Part shown: piece by piece, positions 54,572-63,331 of the stretch
How positions within the stretch are numbered: position 1 is the first letter of the stretch
Layout of the letters: each line of letters begins with the position of its first letter
Source of the DNA: Streptomyces griseoluteus
Lineage (GTDB): Bacteria > Actinomycetota > Actinomycetes > Streptomycetales > Streptomycetaceae
Length of the DNA stretch: 64,000 bases
Assembly (NCBI GenBank): GCA_000717735.1
Contig: JOBE01000014.1
Coordinates: 1 to 64,000 of the forward strand
Reading direction: 5' to 3'
Notes under the pieces: model-generated
Seen by the model: only the letters and a program-made list of their open reading frames with translations
The model's database searches: none
Told to the model about the DNA's origin: nothing
Position numbers and translations under genes: made by a program

Positions 54572-57500
54572 GTGCGAAAAGCGATACTGCCGGGCACCCG
54601 GCGCGCCAAGCGCGTCGGACCGGCGAGACGTTGGACGTCGGGGATCGTCCTGACGACGGCGGCCGCCCTCCTGGGCGGCCTGGTGACCGCGGCTCCCGCG
54701 GCCGCCGAAGAACCGGGGGACCACCCGACCGACCCCTGGCTGCGGACCCTGCGCATCAGCCTCGGCGCCACGGAACGCAAGGACCGGTGCCTCGTCTCCG
54801 GCGCCGTCCACTACGGCGGCCCGGAGACGAAGGCCCTGGCCAACGCCGATCTGTCCGGGACGCCGGAGAACCTGCGCCAGGCGGCGATGTACTGGAACCA
54901 CGAGCCGTCCCTCAACGCCCAGAAGCGGGACGTCGACGCCGGCTACGCCTACGCCGACACCTACCGGGCGCGCCAGGACAAGGTGAACGCGGCGAACAAG
55001 CCCTACTCCGGGCTGAGTTTCTCCCAGGGCCGCCGGCACAACGTGCCGGACTTCGGCGCGGACATCCTCACCTTCACCCTCAAGACCCAGCGCGACCTGT
55101 ACTTCAAGTCGTTCGAGGACCGGACGCCCCAGCCCGGCAAGGCCGCCCTCGACCAGGCCAAGGTGCTCTTCGAGGGCATGCCCACCGAGGACTTCTGGGC
55201 GTCCCAGTACAAGTACGTGGCCGGTCAGACGCTCCTCGGCATCGGCGCCACCCGCAGCAGCTCGGCGCGGGACATCGCCGACTTCCTGCGCTTCGGCGGC
55301 TTCCCGACCAAGGCGCCCGAGCCGGGATCGGCGGAGTTCCGCAGCGAGGTGGAGACGCTGAAGCTGGCCTGGGCCGGCTGTGACAGCGAGAACCCGATCG
55401 ACCACTACCGGGCCATGTCCCTGGTGGTCCTCCAGGCCCACACGGAGTGGGAGGCGGAGTACGCGTCCCAGGCCGCACAGCGCAAGGAGATCGTCACCGC
55501 CGAGGCGGCGGCGGCCAAGGAGCTGCGCACCGCCACCGACACCATGCTGGAGTCGATCCGGCAGGCCTGGCACGCCGACCAGATCCTGTACTGGCAGAAG
55601 TACTGGTCCGACAAGAAGGACTGGGGCGGCTACCCCAAGCCGGCCGAGTTCGCCAAGGCGAACGCCGACCTGAGCGCGGCCCGCGCCGCGGCCGCCGCCC
55701 AGGTGCCGCTGGCCAACGCCGCGGTGGCCCGGGCGAAGACGGCCGCGGACAAGGCCGCCGCCCAGCAGTCGGCCGCCTGGGCCGTCGCCGACGCGGGCAA
55801 GGTGCCCCGCGGCCGCGGTCTGATGTACGCCCAGCAGTCGGTGCAGGTGGCGAAGGCCTCGTACGCCGCCGCCCAGGCCGCCGCCAAGACCACGCTGACC
55901 GCGTCCAACGCAGCCAAGGCCACGGCCGCCGACAGCGGCGCGCTCTACTCCCTGAGCCAGACGCAGGCGCACGCCCTCAACACCGAGTTCCGCAGGGCCG
56001 CCGCCCAGGAGGCCGCGGCCCAGGCGAAGGCCGCCCTGCAGGCGGCCGAGGCGCAGGCCAAGGAAGCCGCCGCCAACGCCACCAAGGCCAAGAAGGCCCA
56101 GGCGACCGCCGAGGCCGCGGAGCAGACCGCCAAGGCCGGCGCCGCGGAGGCGAAGCGGCAGCGCGCCGTCGCGGAGGCCGAGAAGGCCAACGCCGCCCGG
56201 GAGCGGGCGAACGCGGCGAGCGAGCGGAAGAAGGCCGCCGCCGCCGAACAGCGCGCGCAGACCGAACGCGACGCCGCGGCACGGGCCCGTACCTCCGCCG
56301 AGACGTCGGGCGCCACGGCGGCGGCGGAGCGGGAGCAGGCCGAGGCCGCCGAGGGCCGCGCCGCGCTCGCCCGCGCCGCGGCCGAGACGGCCGAGCGGAA
56401 CAAGCAGGCGAAGGCCTCGCGCGCAGCCGCGCTCGAAGCCGCCGCCGCTGCCGCCGAAGGCACCACCGCCGCTGGCGAGGCACGGCAGGCCGCCACCGCG
56501 GCGCGTGCCGCCGCCAACGACGCGACGGACGCGGCCGGCCGAGCCCGTACGGCCGCGAACGAGGCGTCCACGGCAGCGGTGAACGCCCGTGCCGCCGCCA
56601 CCCGTTCCGCAGCGGCGGCCTCGCGTTCCCGCGCGGCGGCCGACAAGGCGTGGTCGGCGTATCAGACCACCCACGCGGCCGCGGCCACCGCCCACGCCGC
56701 AGCGGCCGAGGCCATCGACGCCGCGGCGAGCGCCAAGGCCAACGCCCGCGCGGCGGAGGCCGAGGCGAAGAAGGCGCACGCCGCGGCGGTCAAGTCCCGG
56801 CAGGAGGCGACCGCGGCGAAGGCCGAGGCCAAGCAGACGGCGGAGTGGGCGGCCAGAACCGCCGGGTTCGCCTACGCGGCGGGTCAGGCCGCCGTCGGCG
56901 CCCGCGACGCGGCGCGTGCCGTGAACGCGGCCGCCAACGAGGCCATCGCGGTGGGCAGCCCGTACCGCGAGACGGACGCCTCGGCCGCGTTCGCGGTGCT
57001 GGTGGCGCAGACCTCGAAGCCGCTGGCCGAGCAGCAGGCCGCCGCGGCGGCGGCCAAGGCGAAGGAGGCGGCGAAGGCCGCCGCCGAGGCCAAGGCCCTC
57101 GCCGACAAGGCCGCCGGTGACGCCAAGCTCGCCGCCCAGGCCTCCGCGGCGGCCGCCGCGGACGCGGCCAAGGCCCTGGAGCACGTGGCCGCGGCCCGCG
57201 CCTCGGCCGCCGAGGCGCAGAAGGCCGCGGACGCCGCCAAGCGGGCGGACGCCAAGGCGCAGGAGTACGACGCGCAGGCCGGCGTCGACGCGATGCACGC
57301 CTCGTCCGCCGCCTCCGACGCCGAGTCGGAGGCCATGGCGGCCGACGGCGAGGCCACCGCCGCCGAGCGCGACGCCGCCTCCGCCCGCTCCGCGGCCTCC
57401 GCCGCCGAGAAGGACGCGGGCAGCGCCCGGAACACCGCCACCCAGGCGGAGAAGGACGCCACCGCCGCGGAGGGCGCGGCCACCCGCGCCCACGAGAGCG

Positions 57501-58321
57501 CCACCGAGGCCGACAAGGCGGCCGACCGGGCCGAGGCCGTCGAGCGCGAGGAGGAGCAGCGGGCGATCCAGGAGCGCGTGGAGGCCAACGGCTCCGACGC
57601 CGGCGCCGACCTCACGGTCGACGAGGAGGAACTGCTGCGCCGCGAGTGCGGCGAGGAGTGCGTCGAGGCCTTCCGGGCGGCGAAGGCACTGGCCGGTCAG
57701 GGGATCCTCGACTGGCTGGTCGAGAACGGCGGCGAGATCCTTCTGGAGGAGATCGGCTACCGCGACCTGGAGCGCTGCTTCACCAAGGGCGACATCGAGA
57801 GCTGCCTGTGGACGCTGGCGAAGCTCGTACCGGTCACGAAGGCCTGGTCGGTGGGGAAGGCGATCGTCCGGGTGGCCAGCGGCATCGGCGGCTTCCTGGA
57901 GAAGTCCGTCACCGCCAAGCGGACCCTGGACAAGTTCCGCAAGATCATCGAGGACGCCAAGCAGGGCAAGGGCAAGGCCTGCCCGGTCAAGCCCAAGCCC
58001 GCCATCGCGGCAAGGGCGGCCGGCTTCCTGGCGGCGCCGAGCGCCGGCGCCGCGGCGACCAGCCCGCAGTACCCGGGCGTCGGCACGATCGTGAACGAGG
58101 GGGGCGTGACCATCCAGATCTACTCCAACGACCACGCCCCGCCGCACGCCCACGTCAAGGGCAAGGGCGCCGAGGTCCGGATCGGCATGAACGGCAAGCC
58201 GATCCTGGACGACAAGCCGCCGACCCGGCTCCAGCAGGCCGTCATCGACAACAACATCCGTACCATCAGGGAGAACATCCGAGCCGCCATGGAAAGGCAC
58301 AAGGCCAATGGTGGATGCTGA
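54572..58321 (+). CDS. Secreted Ala-rich coiled-coil polymorphic toxin-like protein with DUF4160-like C-terminal tip
   Basis: 1,249 residues. The basic N-terminus and hydrophobic core end in TAAPAAA (about residue 45), a Sec signal. A globular region (50-290) is followed by some 700 residues of Ala/Lys/Glu heptad-like coiled coil. Near 1020-1110 is a cysteine-containing helical segment (RECGEEC, ERCFTKGDIESCLW) with a hydrophobic stretch, like the pre-toxin modules of Streptomyces polymorphic toxins. The last 72 residues (1178-1249: VTIQIYSNDHAPPHAHVKGKGAEVRIGMNGKPIL) match the DUF4160 pattern, in which the His and Pro of the HxPPHxHV motif are the signature. The next gene overlaps by 14 bases, as immunity genes do. 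A GTG start with a weak ribosome site is assumed. Confidence 0.78.
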   Translation: MRKAILPGTRRAKRVGPARRWTSGIVLTTAAALLGGLVTAAPAAAEEPGDHPTDPWLRTLRISLGATERKDRCLVSGAVHYGGPETKALANADLSGTPENLRQAAMYWNHEPSLNAQKRDVDAGYAYADTYRARQDKVNAANKPYSGLSFSQGRRHNVPDFGADILTFTLKTQRDLYFKSFEDRTPQPGKAALDQAKVLFEGMPTEDFWASQYKYVAGQTLLGIGATRSSSARDIADFLRFGGFPTKAPEPGSAEFRSEVETLKLAWAGCDSENPIDHYRAMSLVVLQAHTEWEAEYASQAAQRKEIVTAEAAAAKELRTATDTMLESIRQAWHADQILYWQKYWSDKKDWGGYPKPAEFAKANADLSAARAAAAAQVPLANAAVARAKTAADKAAAQQSAAWAVADAGKVPRGRGLMYAQQSVQVAKASYAAAQAAAKTTLTASNAAKATAADSGALYSLSQTQAHALNTEFRRAAAQEAAAQAKAALQAAEAQAKEAAANATKAKKAQATAEAAEQTAKAGAAEAKRQRAVAEAEKANAARERANAASERKKAAAAEQRAQTERDAAARARTSAETSGATAAAEREQAEAAEGRAALARAAAETAERNKQAKASRAAALEAAAAAAEGTTAAGEARQAATAARAAANDATDAAGRARTAANEASTAAVNARAAATRSAAAASRSRAAADKAWSAYQTTHAAAATAHAAAAEAIDAAASAKANARAAEAEAKKAHAAAVKSRQEATAAKAEAKQTAEWAARTAGFAYAAGQAAVGARDAARAVNAAANEAIAVGSPYRETDASAAFAVLVAQTSKPLAEQQAAAAAAKAKEAAKAAAEAKALADKAAGDAKLAAQASAAAAADAAKALEHVAAARASAAEAQKAADAAKRADAKAQEYDAQAGVDAMHASSAASDAESEAMAADGEATAAERDAASARSAASAAEKDAGSARNTATQAEKDATAAEGAATRAHESATEADKAADRAEAVEREEEQRAIQERVEANGSDAGADLTVDEEELLRRECGEECVEAFRAAKALAGQGILDWLVENGGEILLEEIGYRDLERCFTKGDIESCLWTLAKLVPVTKAWSVGKAIVRVASGIGGFLEKSVTAKRTLDKFRKIIEDAKQGKGKACPVKPKPAIAARAAGFLAAPSAGAAATSPQYPGVGTIVNEGGVTIQIYSNDHAPPHAHVKGKGAEVRIGMNGKPILDDKPPTRLQQAVIDNNIRTIRENIRAAMERHKANGGC

Positions 58322-58802
58322 GGTGCCCCAGGAACTCCGGCACGCCCTGCGACAGCTGGAGGATCGGGTCGGCACGACCGTGTCCGACGTGACCGACGGC
58401 CACGCGCGCTGGGAGCTGTACCGGGCCGCCCTCGGGTCCGACGCGGCGCGGCCGGACCTGCTGGCCGCGGTCGTCGCCGAGCCGGACGGCGCGCTCGCGT
58501 CGGCCGTCGTCGGCGAGGCCCTGGAGCGGGTGCCCCGCGCCGACCGGGAGACCTGGGTCCAGGCCCTGGCCCCCTCGGTGCGCGCGTTCAGCGAGCGCCG
58601 GGCACGCGAACTGGGGATCCTGGAGGACCTCCGGTCCGGAGCGGAGCGGCCGGCGCTCGACGCCGGGGTCGTCGACGGCTGGAGCGACTGGCTCCAGCTG
58701 CGGATCGGCGCCGAGGTCTCCGAGACGTCGGTGCTGAGGGCCCTCGCCGAGTCGGGCCGGACGAAGCGCATCCGGCGGACCGCCGCCGAAGCACTCGGCT
58801 GA
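58308..58802 (+). CDS. Candidate immunity protein overlapping the toxin-like gene
   Basis: 164 residues, mostly helical and acidic, no signal peptide, no recognised domain. The ATG lies inside the last 14 bases of the upstream gene, after AAGGCC. Position, overlap and cytoplasmic nature are what is expected of an immunity protein for the C-terminal tip. The sequence is not of the DUF2442 type that often accompanies DUF4160 elsewhere, so the pairing would be unusual. A strong terminator follows at once, so the two genes form a closed unit. The function is inferred from context only. Confidence 0.6.
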   Translation: MVDAEVPQELRHALRQLEDRVGTTVSDVTDGHARWELYRAALGSDAARPDLLAAVVAEPDGALASAVVGEALERVPRADRETWVQALAPSVRAFSERRARELGILEDLRSGAERPALDAGVVDGWSDWLQLRIGAEVSETSVLRALAESGRTKRIRRTAAEALG

Positions 58803-58821
58803 GCCGGCCGGACGAGAACGA

Positions 58822-58861
58822 CGACGGCCTCCCCTCCCGGAATCGGGAGGGGAGGCCGTCG
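58822..58861. terminator. Bidirectional terminator with 18-bp stem
   Basis: A perfect 18-bp stem (58822-58839 with 58844-58861) with a 4-base GAAT loop between the convergent immunity candidate and the DUF operon. It is the strongest hairpin in the window. Confidence 0.85.
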
Positions 58862-58891
58862 CCTTGTGCGGCTCCCGGAGTGGTACGGGGG

Positions 58892-60163
58892 TCAGCTGGG
58901 CTCGATGGTGTTGCGGAGGCCCGGAACCCTGAGGGTGCCGCCGAACTGACCGGCCTGCTTGAGCTTCACCTGGGTGAAGAAGACCTCGGGGAGGTCCAGC
59001 GGCGGCGGGGACTCCGCGCTGAAGGTGATCGGGATCAGGCCGATGAGGTTGCCCTTCAGCTCCTCCGTGTACATCGTCACCGTGCCCTCGGTGATGGTCG
59101 ACGTCTTGCCCTTCGCGGAGCGGACGTGGCCCGTGTACCCCTCGGAGTGCTCCGTCAACTGGTGCAGGTCCCTGATGCCCACCTCGGTCGCGGTGAACTT
59201 CAGCACCTTCTTGATCTTGCCGCTGTAGGTCTTCACCTCGACGATGCCGTGGTACTTCAGGCCGCTCAGGCTGAGCTTCGTGCTCTCCAGCCGCCACGGC
59301 TCGTCCGGGAGCAGCGGGATCCCGGGCTCCAGTTCGGCCGCCGCGAGCGCCGCGTCGTCGCGCTCGGGGCACGGGAAGCGGGGCTTCGCGCCGTCGGGTA
59401 TGTCCTCGTCCTTCTTGGCGTCGAGGCCCTTGACGCTCTCGGGCAGTTCCTCGACCGGGATACCCGCCCTCTCGGCGGCCTCCTCGATCGCCGCCTTCGT
59501 CTCCTCGGCGGCCGCGTCGGCGGTCGACTTCGCCGGCGCGGTCGTCGCCTTCGGGGCGGGGGCCGCGGTCGTGGGAGCCGTGGTGGTGGGGGCCGTCGTC
59601 GGGGCCGCCGTCGTCGGCGTCGCCGTCGGCTCGGGGTCCGGGCCGTCGAAGAGGTCCCTGAGCGCGTCGCCCACGCCCAGCGGGTCCAGCGGGTTCACCG
59701 ACTTCGTCGGGGTGGGCGTGGCCGTCGGCGTCGCGGTCGGCGCGGCGGTGGCCTTCGCCCGCTCCTGGGTCTGCTGGGTCGTCGCCTGCCCGGTCTCCGT
59801 CGCGGTCGGCGTCGGCGTGGCGGTGGCGCCCGGGGTCGCGGTGGCGCTGGGGGTGGCCGACGCGGTCGCCGAAGGAGTCGCGGACGGGGTCGGCTTCGCC
59901 GTCTCGGCGGGCTTCGTCGTCTCCTCGGCGACCGGCTCGTCCGAGCGGGTCACGCAGGGGCCGGGCGCGAAGGGGAGGTCCCCCTCGTCGGCGAGGGCGA
60001 GCTTGGGCGTGAGGCCCATGCCCACGAACACGGCGGTCGGCATGGCGGCCAGCGCCATCGCCTTGCCGGCGGGGCCCTGGATCATGTTCAGCAGCGACTT
60101 GCGCGGGGCCGCGTGCCGCGGGCCACCTTTCGCGAGCGCCGACTGAGTCTCGTCACCCCGCAC
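58892..60163 (-). CDS. Thr/Pro-rich secreted or membrane-anchored protein of the DUF6114/DUF6230 operon
   Basis: 423 residues from a GTG with GGGAGG five bases upstream. A basic leader and a hydrophobic segment (about 34-58, AMALAAMPTAVFVGMGLTPKLALA) act as signal or anchor. Residues 75-220 are low-complexity Ala/Thr/Pro repeats, probably a wall-spanning linker. The C-terminal 170 residues form a beta-rich domain (LSLSGLKYHGIVEVKTYSGKIKKVLKFTATEVGIRDLHQL) that resembles lipid- or ligand-binding Streptomyces proteins but has no name. Its start overlaps the DUF6114 stop, so it is the third gene of the operon. The function is unknown. Confidence 0.75.
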   Translation of the reverse strand: MRGDETQSALAKGGPRHAAPRKSLLNMIQGPAGKAMALAAMPTAVFVGMGLTPKLALADEGDLPFAPGPCVTRSDEPVAEETTKPAETAKPTPSATPSATASATPSATATPGATATPTPTATETGQATTQQTQERAKATAAPTATPTATPTPTKSVNPLDPLGVGDALRDLFDGPDPEPTATPTTAAPTTAPTTTAPTTAAPAPKATTAPAKSTADAAAEETKAAIEEAAERAGIPVEELPESVKGLDAKKDEDIPDGAKPRFPCPERDDAALAAAELEPGIPLLPDEPWRLESTKLSLSGLKYHGIVEVKTYSGKIKKVLKFTATEVGIRDLHQLTEHSEGYTGHVRSAKGKTSTITEGTVTMYTEELKGNLIGLIPITFSAESPPPLDLPEVFFTQVKLKQAGQFGGTLRVPGLRNTIEPS

Positions 60164-60701
60164 TGTTCCTCCCGCCGTTGGCGTCGATCGTCGTTTGGGT
60201 CATCTGCTGCTCGCCCTCGCGCTGCTCCGGGACACCGGTCGCCACGACGGCCTCGGATTCGCCGGCTGCCTCCGGCTGACCGTCGTGCTCTGCGTCGGAG
60301 GTCTCCTCGATCGGGGGCGCAGGGGCCCACGAGGCGGACATGGCACCGCCGATGAGGGAGAACAGGAACCCGATGACGAGGCCACCGAAGTTCGACACCG
60401 GGAGGGAGACGAGTGCCAGGATGATCGCCGCGACGCCCGCGAACACCCGGACGATGGGCTGGAACCACATCGTCAGACCGAGCGTGATGAGCAGGACGCC
60501 GATGATCAGGGCGCCGGCTCCGGCGGTCGTCGCCATGGCAAGGGTCACGTTCCCGAGCCGCATGTCGCCGTACGGGAGGTAGGCGATCGGTACGCCGCCC
60601 AGCATGGTGAACAGCCCCGCCCAGAAGGGACGGTCGCCCCGCCAGGTGCGGAAACGCTGCCGGATCTGGGCTCCGCGGGAAGCAGTGGACTCGGCGCTCA
60701 T
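60153..60701 (-). CDS. DUF6114 membrane protein
   Basis: 182 residues from an ATG with a GGGAGCTG site. RTWRGDRPFWAGLFTMLGGVPIAYLPYG followed by three more hydrophobic helices is the DUF6114 pattern, and the C-terminal 55 residues are acidic, with Glu-rich linkers. It is an integral membrane protein of unknown role, always seen by me next to DUF6230 genes. Transcribed from the DUF6230 side; its stop overlaps the third gene by 11 bases. The link may be assembly or export of the neighbours. Confidence 0.85.
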   Translation of the reverse strand: MSAESTASRGAQIRQRFRTWRGDRPFWAGLFTMLGGVPIAYLPYGDMRLGNVTLAMATTAGAGALIIGVLLITLGLTMWFQPIVRVFAGVAAIILALVSLPVSNFGGLVIGFLFSLIGGAMSASWAPAPPIEETSDAEHDGQPEAAGESEAVVATGVPEQREGEQQMTQTTIDANGGRNSAG

Positions 60702-60810
60702 GGAAACAGCTCCCTGGAAGCGGTCTTGCTGTGAAAAGTTGCTGAGAAGGATGGGGTCGAGCCGTGCGGGCGGGGCCGTGCGCAACGGCCCGCGCCCGCC
60801 GGGCGGGCCA

Positions 60811-61497
60811 CTAGCCGGAGAAGCACTCCTTGGTGCCCCGGTGCAGCGACAGCTTCAGGTCAGGAAGCTTGAAGGTGGCGGCGGTGGTCGCCCACGCCTT
60901 CTGCTCCACGTCCTTCAGCACGGCCCTCTCGGCACGCTGCGAGAAGCCGTACGGGTGTGCCTTGCCCTCGGTGCCGGGCTGGATGCCGGGCTTGCCGTTC
61001 GGCTTGCCGTCCGGGCCCTTGCCGAGCGACCCGGCGGCGACGCCGATGTCGATGTTCTTGAACTCGGCGTTCGTCTCCAGCGAGGAGACGTCCAGGTAGA
61101 TGCCACGCGCCTCGACACGTCGGTCCTCGGTGGCGGTCTTGCCCTTCGAACCGGCCGACAGCTGCAGCGAGACCGTGCCGACGAAGGGCACGTGCGGCGT
61201 CACGACGGACTGGCACATGTCCGTGATGTAGGCCTTGGAGAAGCCCGAGACGGCTACGGGCGCGTCAAGGTCTCCGCCCTTCAGGTCCTTGCCGTTGACA
61301 TAGCTGCCGTACTGGACGAAGTCGTAGCCCTCGAGCTCCTTCGCCTTGACCTTGAACTCCTGGCCGGAGATCGCGAAGGACGCGGCCAGCGCGCCCTGGG
61401 CCAGGCCGACGCCGATCGCGGCCGTCGCGGCCACGCTCGGGACCATGACGACGGCGAACCGCTTCCATCGGGTCCCGCCACGAACCTGGGACTTCAT
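60811..61497 (-). CDS. DUF6230 secreted protein
   Basis: 228 residues from an ATG with a strong GGAGGAATT site. A signal peptide (residues 1-39, ending ALAAS) is followed by a soluble beta-rich domain with FAISGQEFKVKAKELEGYDFVQYGSYV, KTYITDMCQSV-like spacing and a C-terminal cysteine (TKECFSG). Streptomyces members have been annotated as putative cholesterol esterases, but no catalytic Ser/His/Asp set is visible here, so I do not adopt that name. First gene of the DUF6230-DUF6114-58892 operon. The leader region upstream is long and has inverted repeats. Confidence 0.85.
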   Translation of the reverse strand: MKSQVRGGTRWKRFAVVMVPSVAATAAIGVGLAQGALAASFAISGQEFKVKAKELEGYDFVQYGSYVNGKDLKGGDLDAPVAVSGFSKAYITDMCQSVVTPHVPFVGTVSLQLSAGSKGKTATEDRRVEARGIYLDVSSLETNAEFKNIDIGVAAGSLGKGPDGKPNGKPGIQPGTEGKAHPYGFSQRAERAVLKDVEQKAWATTAATFKLPDLKLSLHRGTKECFSG

Positions 61498-61998
61498 GAG
61501 AATTCCTCCTTCTCGGACGTACATCTCCGGAGGGGCCGGGGGCCCGCCCTGGGATGGGAGAAGAGCTACGTCCTCGGGAAGGAGAGCGCCGAGGCATCAG
61601 GCGGCGCGACGCGCGTCCGAATCACCGGCGATCACCCCCGAGCGACAACCTGGACCGCGCTTCGGCGCGCGGCCTGCTGGACAGGCCCCGTTCGGTGAGA
61701 GCGGGAACCCCCCTGTCCACGACCGGTGCGTGAGCACCGGTCCGCCCGGTGGGGACCTTCGCCGCGGTCCCCGGTTGGTTTGCCGGGGAGGTGCGGTTCG
61801 GACCGAGCGTCGCCGATCGTGGTCCATTCCGGGCCCGGACACAAGGGGGTTCGTTACTGGCTAGTAACGGGTGGATAACCACGACATGGCGGGGCGGCAC
61901 CGCGCGGCCACACAGGGTACGTTCACGCGACCGGGAATATCAGCAGATCGCCGTACGAATCCAGACAGAAGGCCGGGTTCGATTTACTGCAAGCAACA
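61498..61998. other. Long regulatory region upstream of the DUF6230 operon
   Basis: About 500 bases without a supported gene. It contains a perfect 9-bp hairpin (GACCGGTGC/GCACCGGTC, 61721-61742, GTGA loop) and an operator-like repeat at 61852-61869 (listed apart). GC falls to near half at 61900-61998. No small protein is convincing on either strand. Confidence 0.5.
61852..61869. promoter_or_regulatory. Candidate TetR-type operator upstream of the DUF6230 gene
   Basis: CGTTACT-GGCT-AGTAACG has perfect 7-bp arms. It shares the pattern TAC-N-GGC-NN-GTA with a sequence at the -10 of the TetR gene at 63332. That suggests, but does not show, that this TetR protein binds both. Confidence 0.4.
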
Positions 61999-62036
61999 GC
62001 GGCCGCGATTACCAAGTTTTGGTAAAGCGCGGCCGC
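61999..62036 (-). terminator. Terminator after the YbbN-like thioredoxin gene
   Basis: A 9-bp outer stem (GCGGCCGCG/CGCGGCCGC) continues, after a small internal loop, into a 7-bp inner stem (TTACCAA/TTGGTAA) with a GTT tip. It lies 26 bases past the stop at 62062. Confidence 0.75.
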
Positions 62037-62061
62037 CATTTGTCACCGTGTTGCCAAATCG

Positions 62062-63033
62062 TCAGAACAGCACGCGGGCCAGAGCCTGCCGGGCGGCCGT
62101 GACCCTCGGGTCCTCGGCACCGATCACCTCGAACAGTTCCAGGAGCCGCAGCCGCGCCGCGTCCCGGTCCTCGCCGACCGTGCGGCGCACGGTCTCCACG
62201 AGGCGCCCGAAGGCGTCCTGCACATGACCGCCCACCAGATCGAGGTCGGCGGCGGCGATCTGCGCGGTGACGTCGGCCGGGTTCTCCGCGGCGTTCTTGC
62301 GGACGGCACCCGGGTCCAGGTCCTGCACCCGGGCGAGCAGTTCGGCCTGAGCGAGGCCGAGCTTGGCCTCCGGGTGGGCCGGGTCGTCGGCGAGCACGTT
62401 CTTGTACGCCTGGACCGCGCCGGCCAGGTCACCCGCGTCGAGCGCGGACAGGGCCGCTTCGAGGAGGGCGTCGTACGGGCCGACGACCTGACGCTCGGCC
62501 ACCGGACCGCCCTCGGAGGCGTCCGCGTCGACGGCGATGCCGGTGAGGCCGAAGCGCTCCTCGCCGATCTGGATCAGCTGGTCGAGGGTCTCGCGGATCT
62601 GGGCCTCGGGCACCGCGCCCTGGAAGAGCGGCAGCGCCTGACCGGCGACCACCGCGAAAACGGCCGGAATTCCCTGGATGCCGAACTGCTGCATCAGCAT
62701 CTGGTTGGCGTCGACGTCGATCTTCGCGAGCAGGAAGCGGCCGTCGTACTCGACGGCGAGCCGCTCAAGGAGGGGGCCGAGCTGCTTGCAGGGCTCACAC
62801 CACTCGGCCCAGAAGTCGAGGACGACCGGGACCTCGGCGGAACGCTGGAGCACATCGCGCTCGAAGCCGGCCTCGTCGACGTCGATCACCAGGGCGGAGG
62901 GGGGCACCGCGGCGGAGCCACCCTGCCGGGCGGCTTCGGCGCGCGCCTGCTCCGCCTTCGCCTTGGCCTCTCCGGCCGCCTTCACCGCGGCGAGGTCGAC
63001 GACGCCGCTCATGGACATGTTTCGGGGCTGCAT
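62062..63033 (-). CDS. YbbN-like thioredoxin with TPR-type C-terminal domain
   Basis: 323 residues from an ATG with a GGAGG site. An Ala/Lys-rich leader of 40 residues precedes a thioredoxin fold with WAEWCEPCKQL (C79, C82) and cis-Pro in IQGIPAVF. The C-terminal 150 residues form helical TPR-like repeats (ALSALDAGDLAGAVQAYKNVLADDPAHPEAKLGLAQAELL), as in E. coli YbbN/CnoX, which acts as a holdase that hands clients to chaperonins. Here the active-site cysteines are retained, so redox activity is possible too. Divergent from the TetR gene with 298 bases between them. Confidence 0.9.
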   Translation of the reverse strand: MQPRNMSMSGVVDLAAVKAAGEAKAKAEQARAEAARQGGSAAVPPSALVIDVDEAGFERDVLQRSAEVPVVLDFWAEWCEPCKQLGPLLERLAVEYDGRFLLAKIDVDANQMLMQQFGIQGIPAVFAVVAGQALPLFQGAVPEAQIRETLDQLIQIGEERFGLTGIAVDADASEGGPVAERQVVGPYDALLEAALSALDAGDLAGAVQAYKNVLADDPAHPEAKLGLAQAELLARVQDLDPGAVRKNAAENPADVTAQIAAADLDLVGGHVQDAFGRLVETVRRTVGEDRDAARLRLLELFEVIGAEDPRVTAARQALARVLF

Positions 63034-63331
63034 GCGTACATCCTCCCCCTTCCGCGCGCGTAACCGGTAAGTCATGGCTGAACCGTGCCGTCCGCACGTC
63101 TCCCGCCGGTGTGCGAGACGTGGGGGCGACACGGTTCTTCGTCTTCGGTTCGCACCGGGTCCCCACCCGGTGCCAGGTTGTCGCTCGGGCCGCTCAAAGC
63201 CTTTCGCTACGGGTCGTAGCGTAACTCTCCCGGGGGATCGGCGGGGAGGGCCGAGGAGCGATCCGCCCGGTGAACTGCCTCACATCACGCGCCTCTGGCG
63301 CCGTACCTACCGGCGGGTATGGTCGACGTTC
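63034..63331. other. Divergent gap between the YbbN-like gene and tetR
   Basis: Nearly 300 bases with no gene. It should hold the thioredoxin promoter and, at its right end, the tetR promoter. Apart from the operator-like sequence at 63308-63319, no clear repeat was seen. Confidence 0.4.
63308..63323 (+). promoter_or_regulatory. tetR promoter with overlapping operator-like repeat
   Basis: TACCGGCGGGTA (63308-63319) is a near-palindrome with TACC/GGTA arms. It overlaps TATGGT (63318-63323), a possible -10 nine bases before the ATG at 63332. The layout suits autorepression. Confidence 0.4.

Noticed and set aside
55680..57560. Apparent repeats within the coiled-coil gene as DNA-level tandem repeats
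   Set aside because: The similarity is due to Ala-rich codon use in heptads; no fixed repeat unit length was found.
54383..58771. A 1,462-codon minus-strand frame opposite the coiled-coil gene
   Set aside because: Its Gly/Arg/Leu repeats mirror the Ala-rich repeats of the true gene on the plus strand, which has a signal peptide and a recognisable tip.
59560..59960. Possible tandem repeat or CRISPR-like array
   Set aside because: This is the Thr/Pro/Ala-coding linker; there are no equal spacers or constant repeats.
60811..61497. Annotation as cholesterol esterase
   Set aside because: The name is common for this family, but no catalytic triad or lipase motif is visible, so it was not used.
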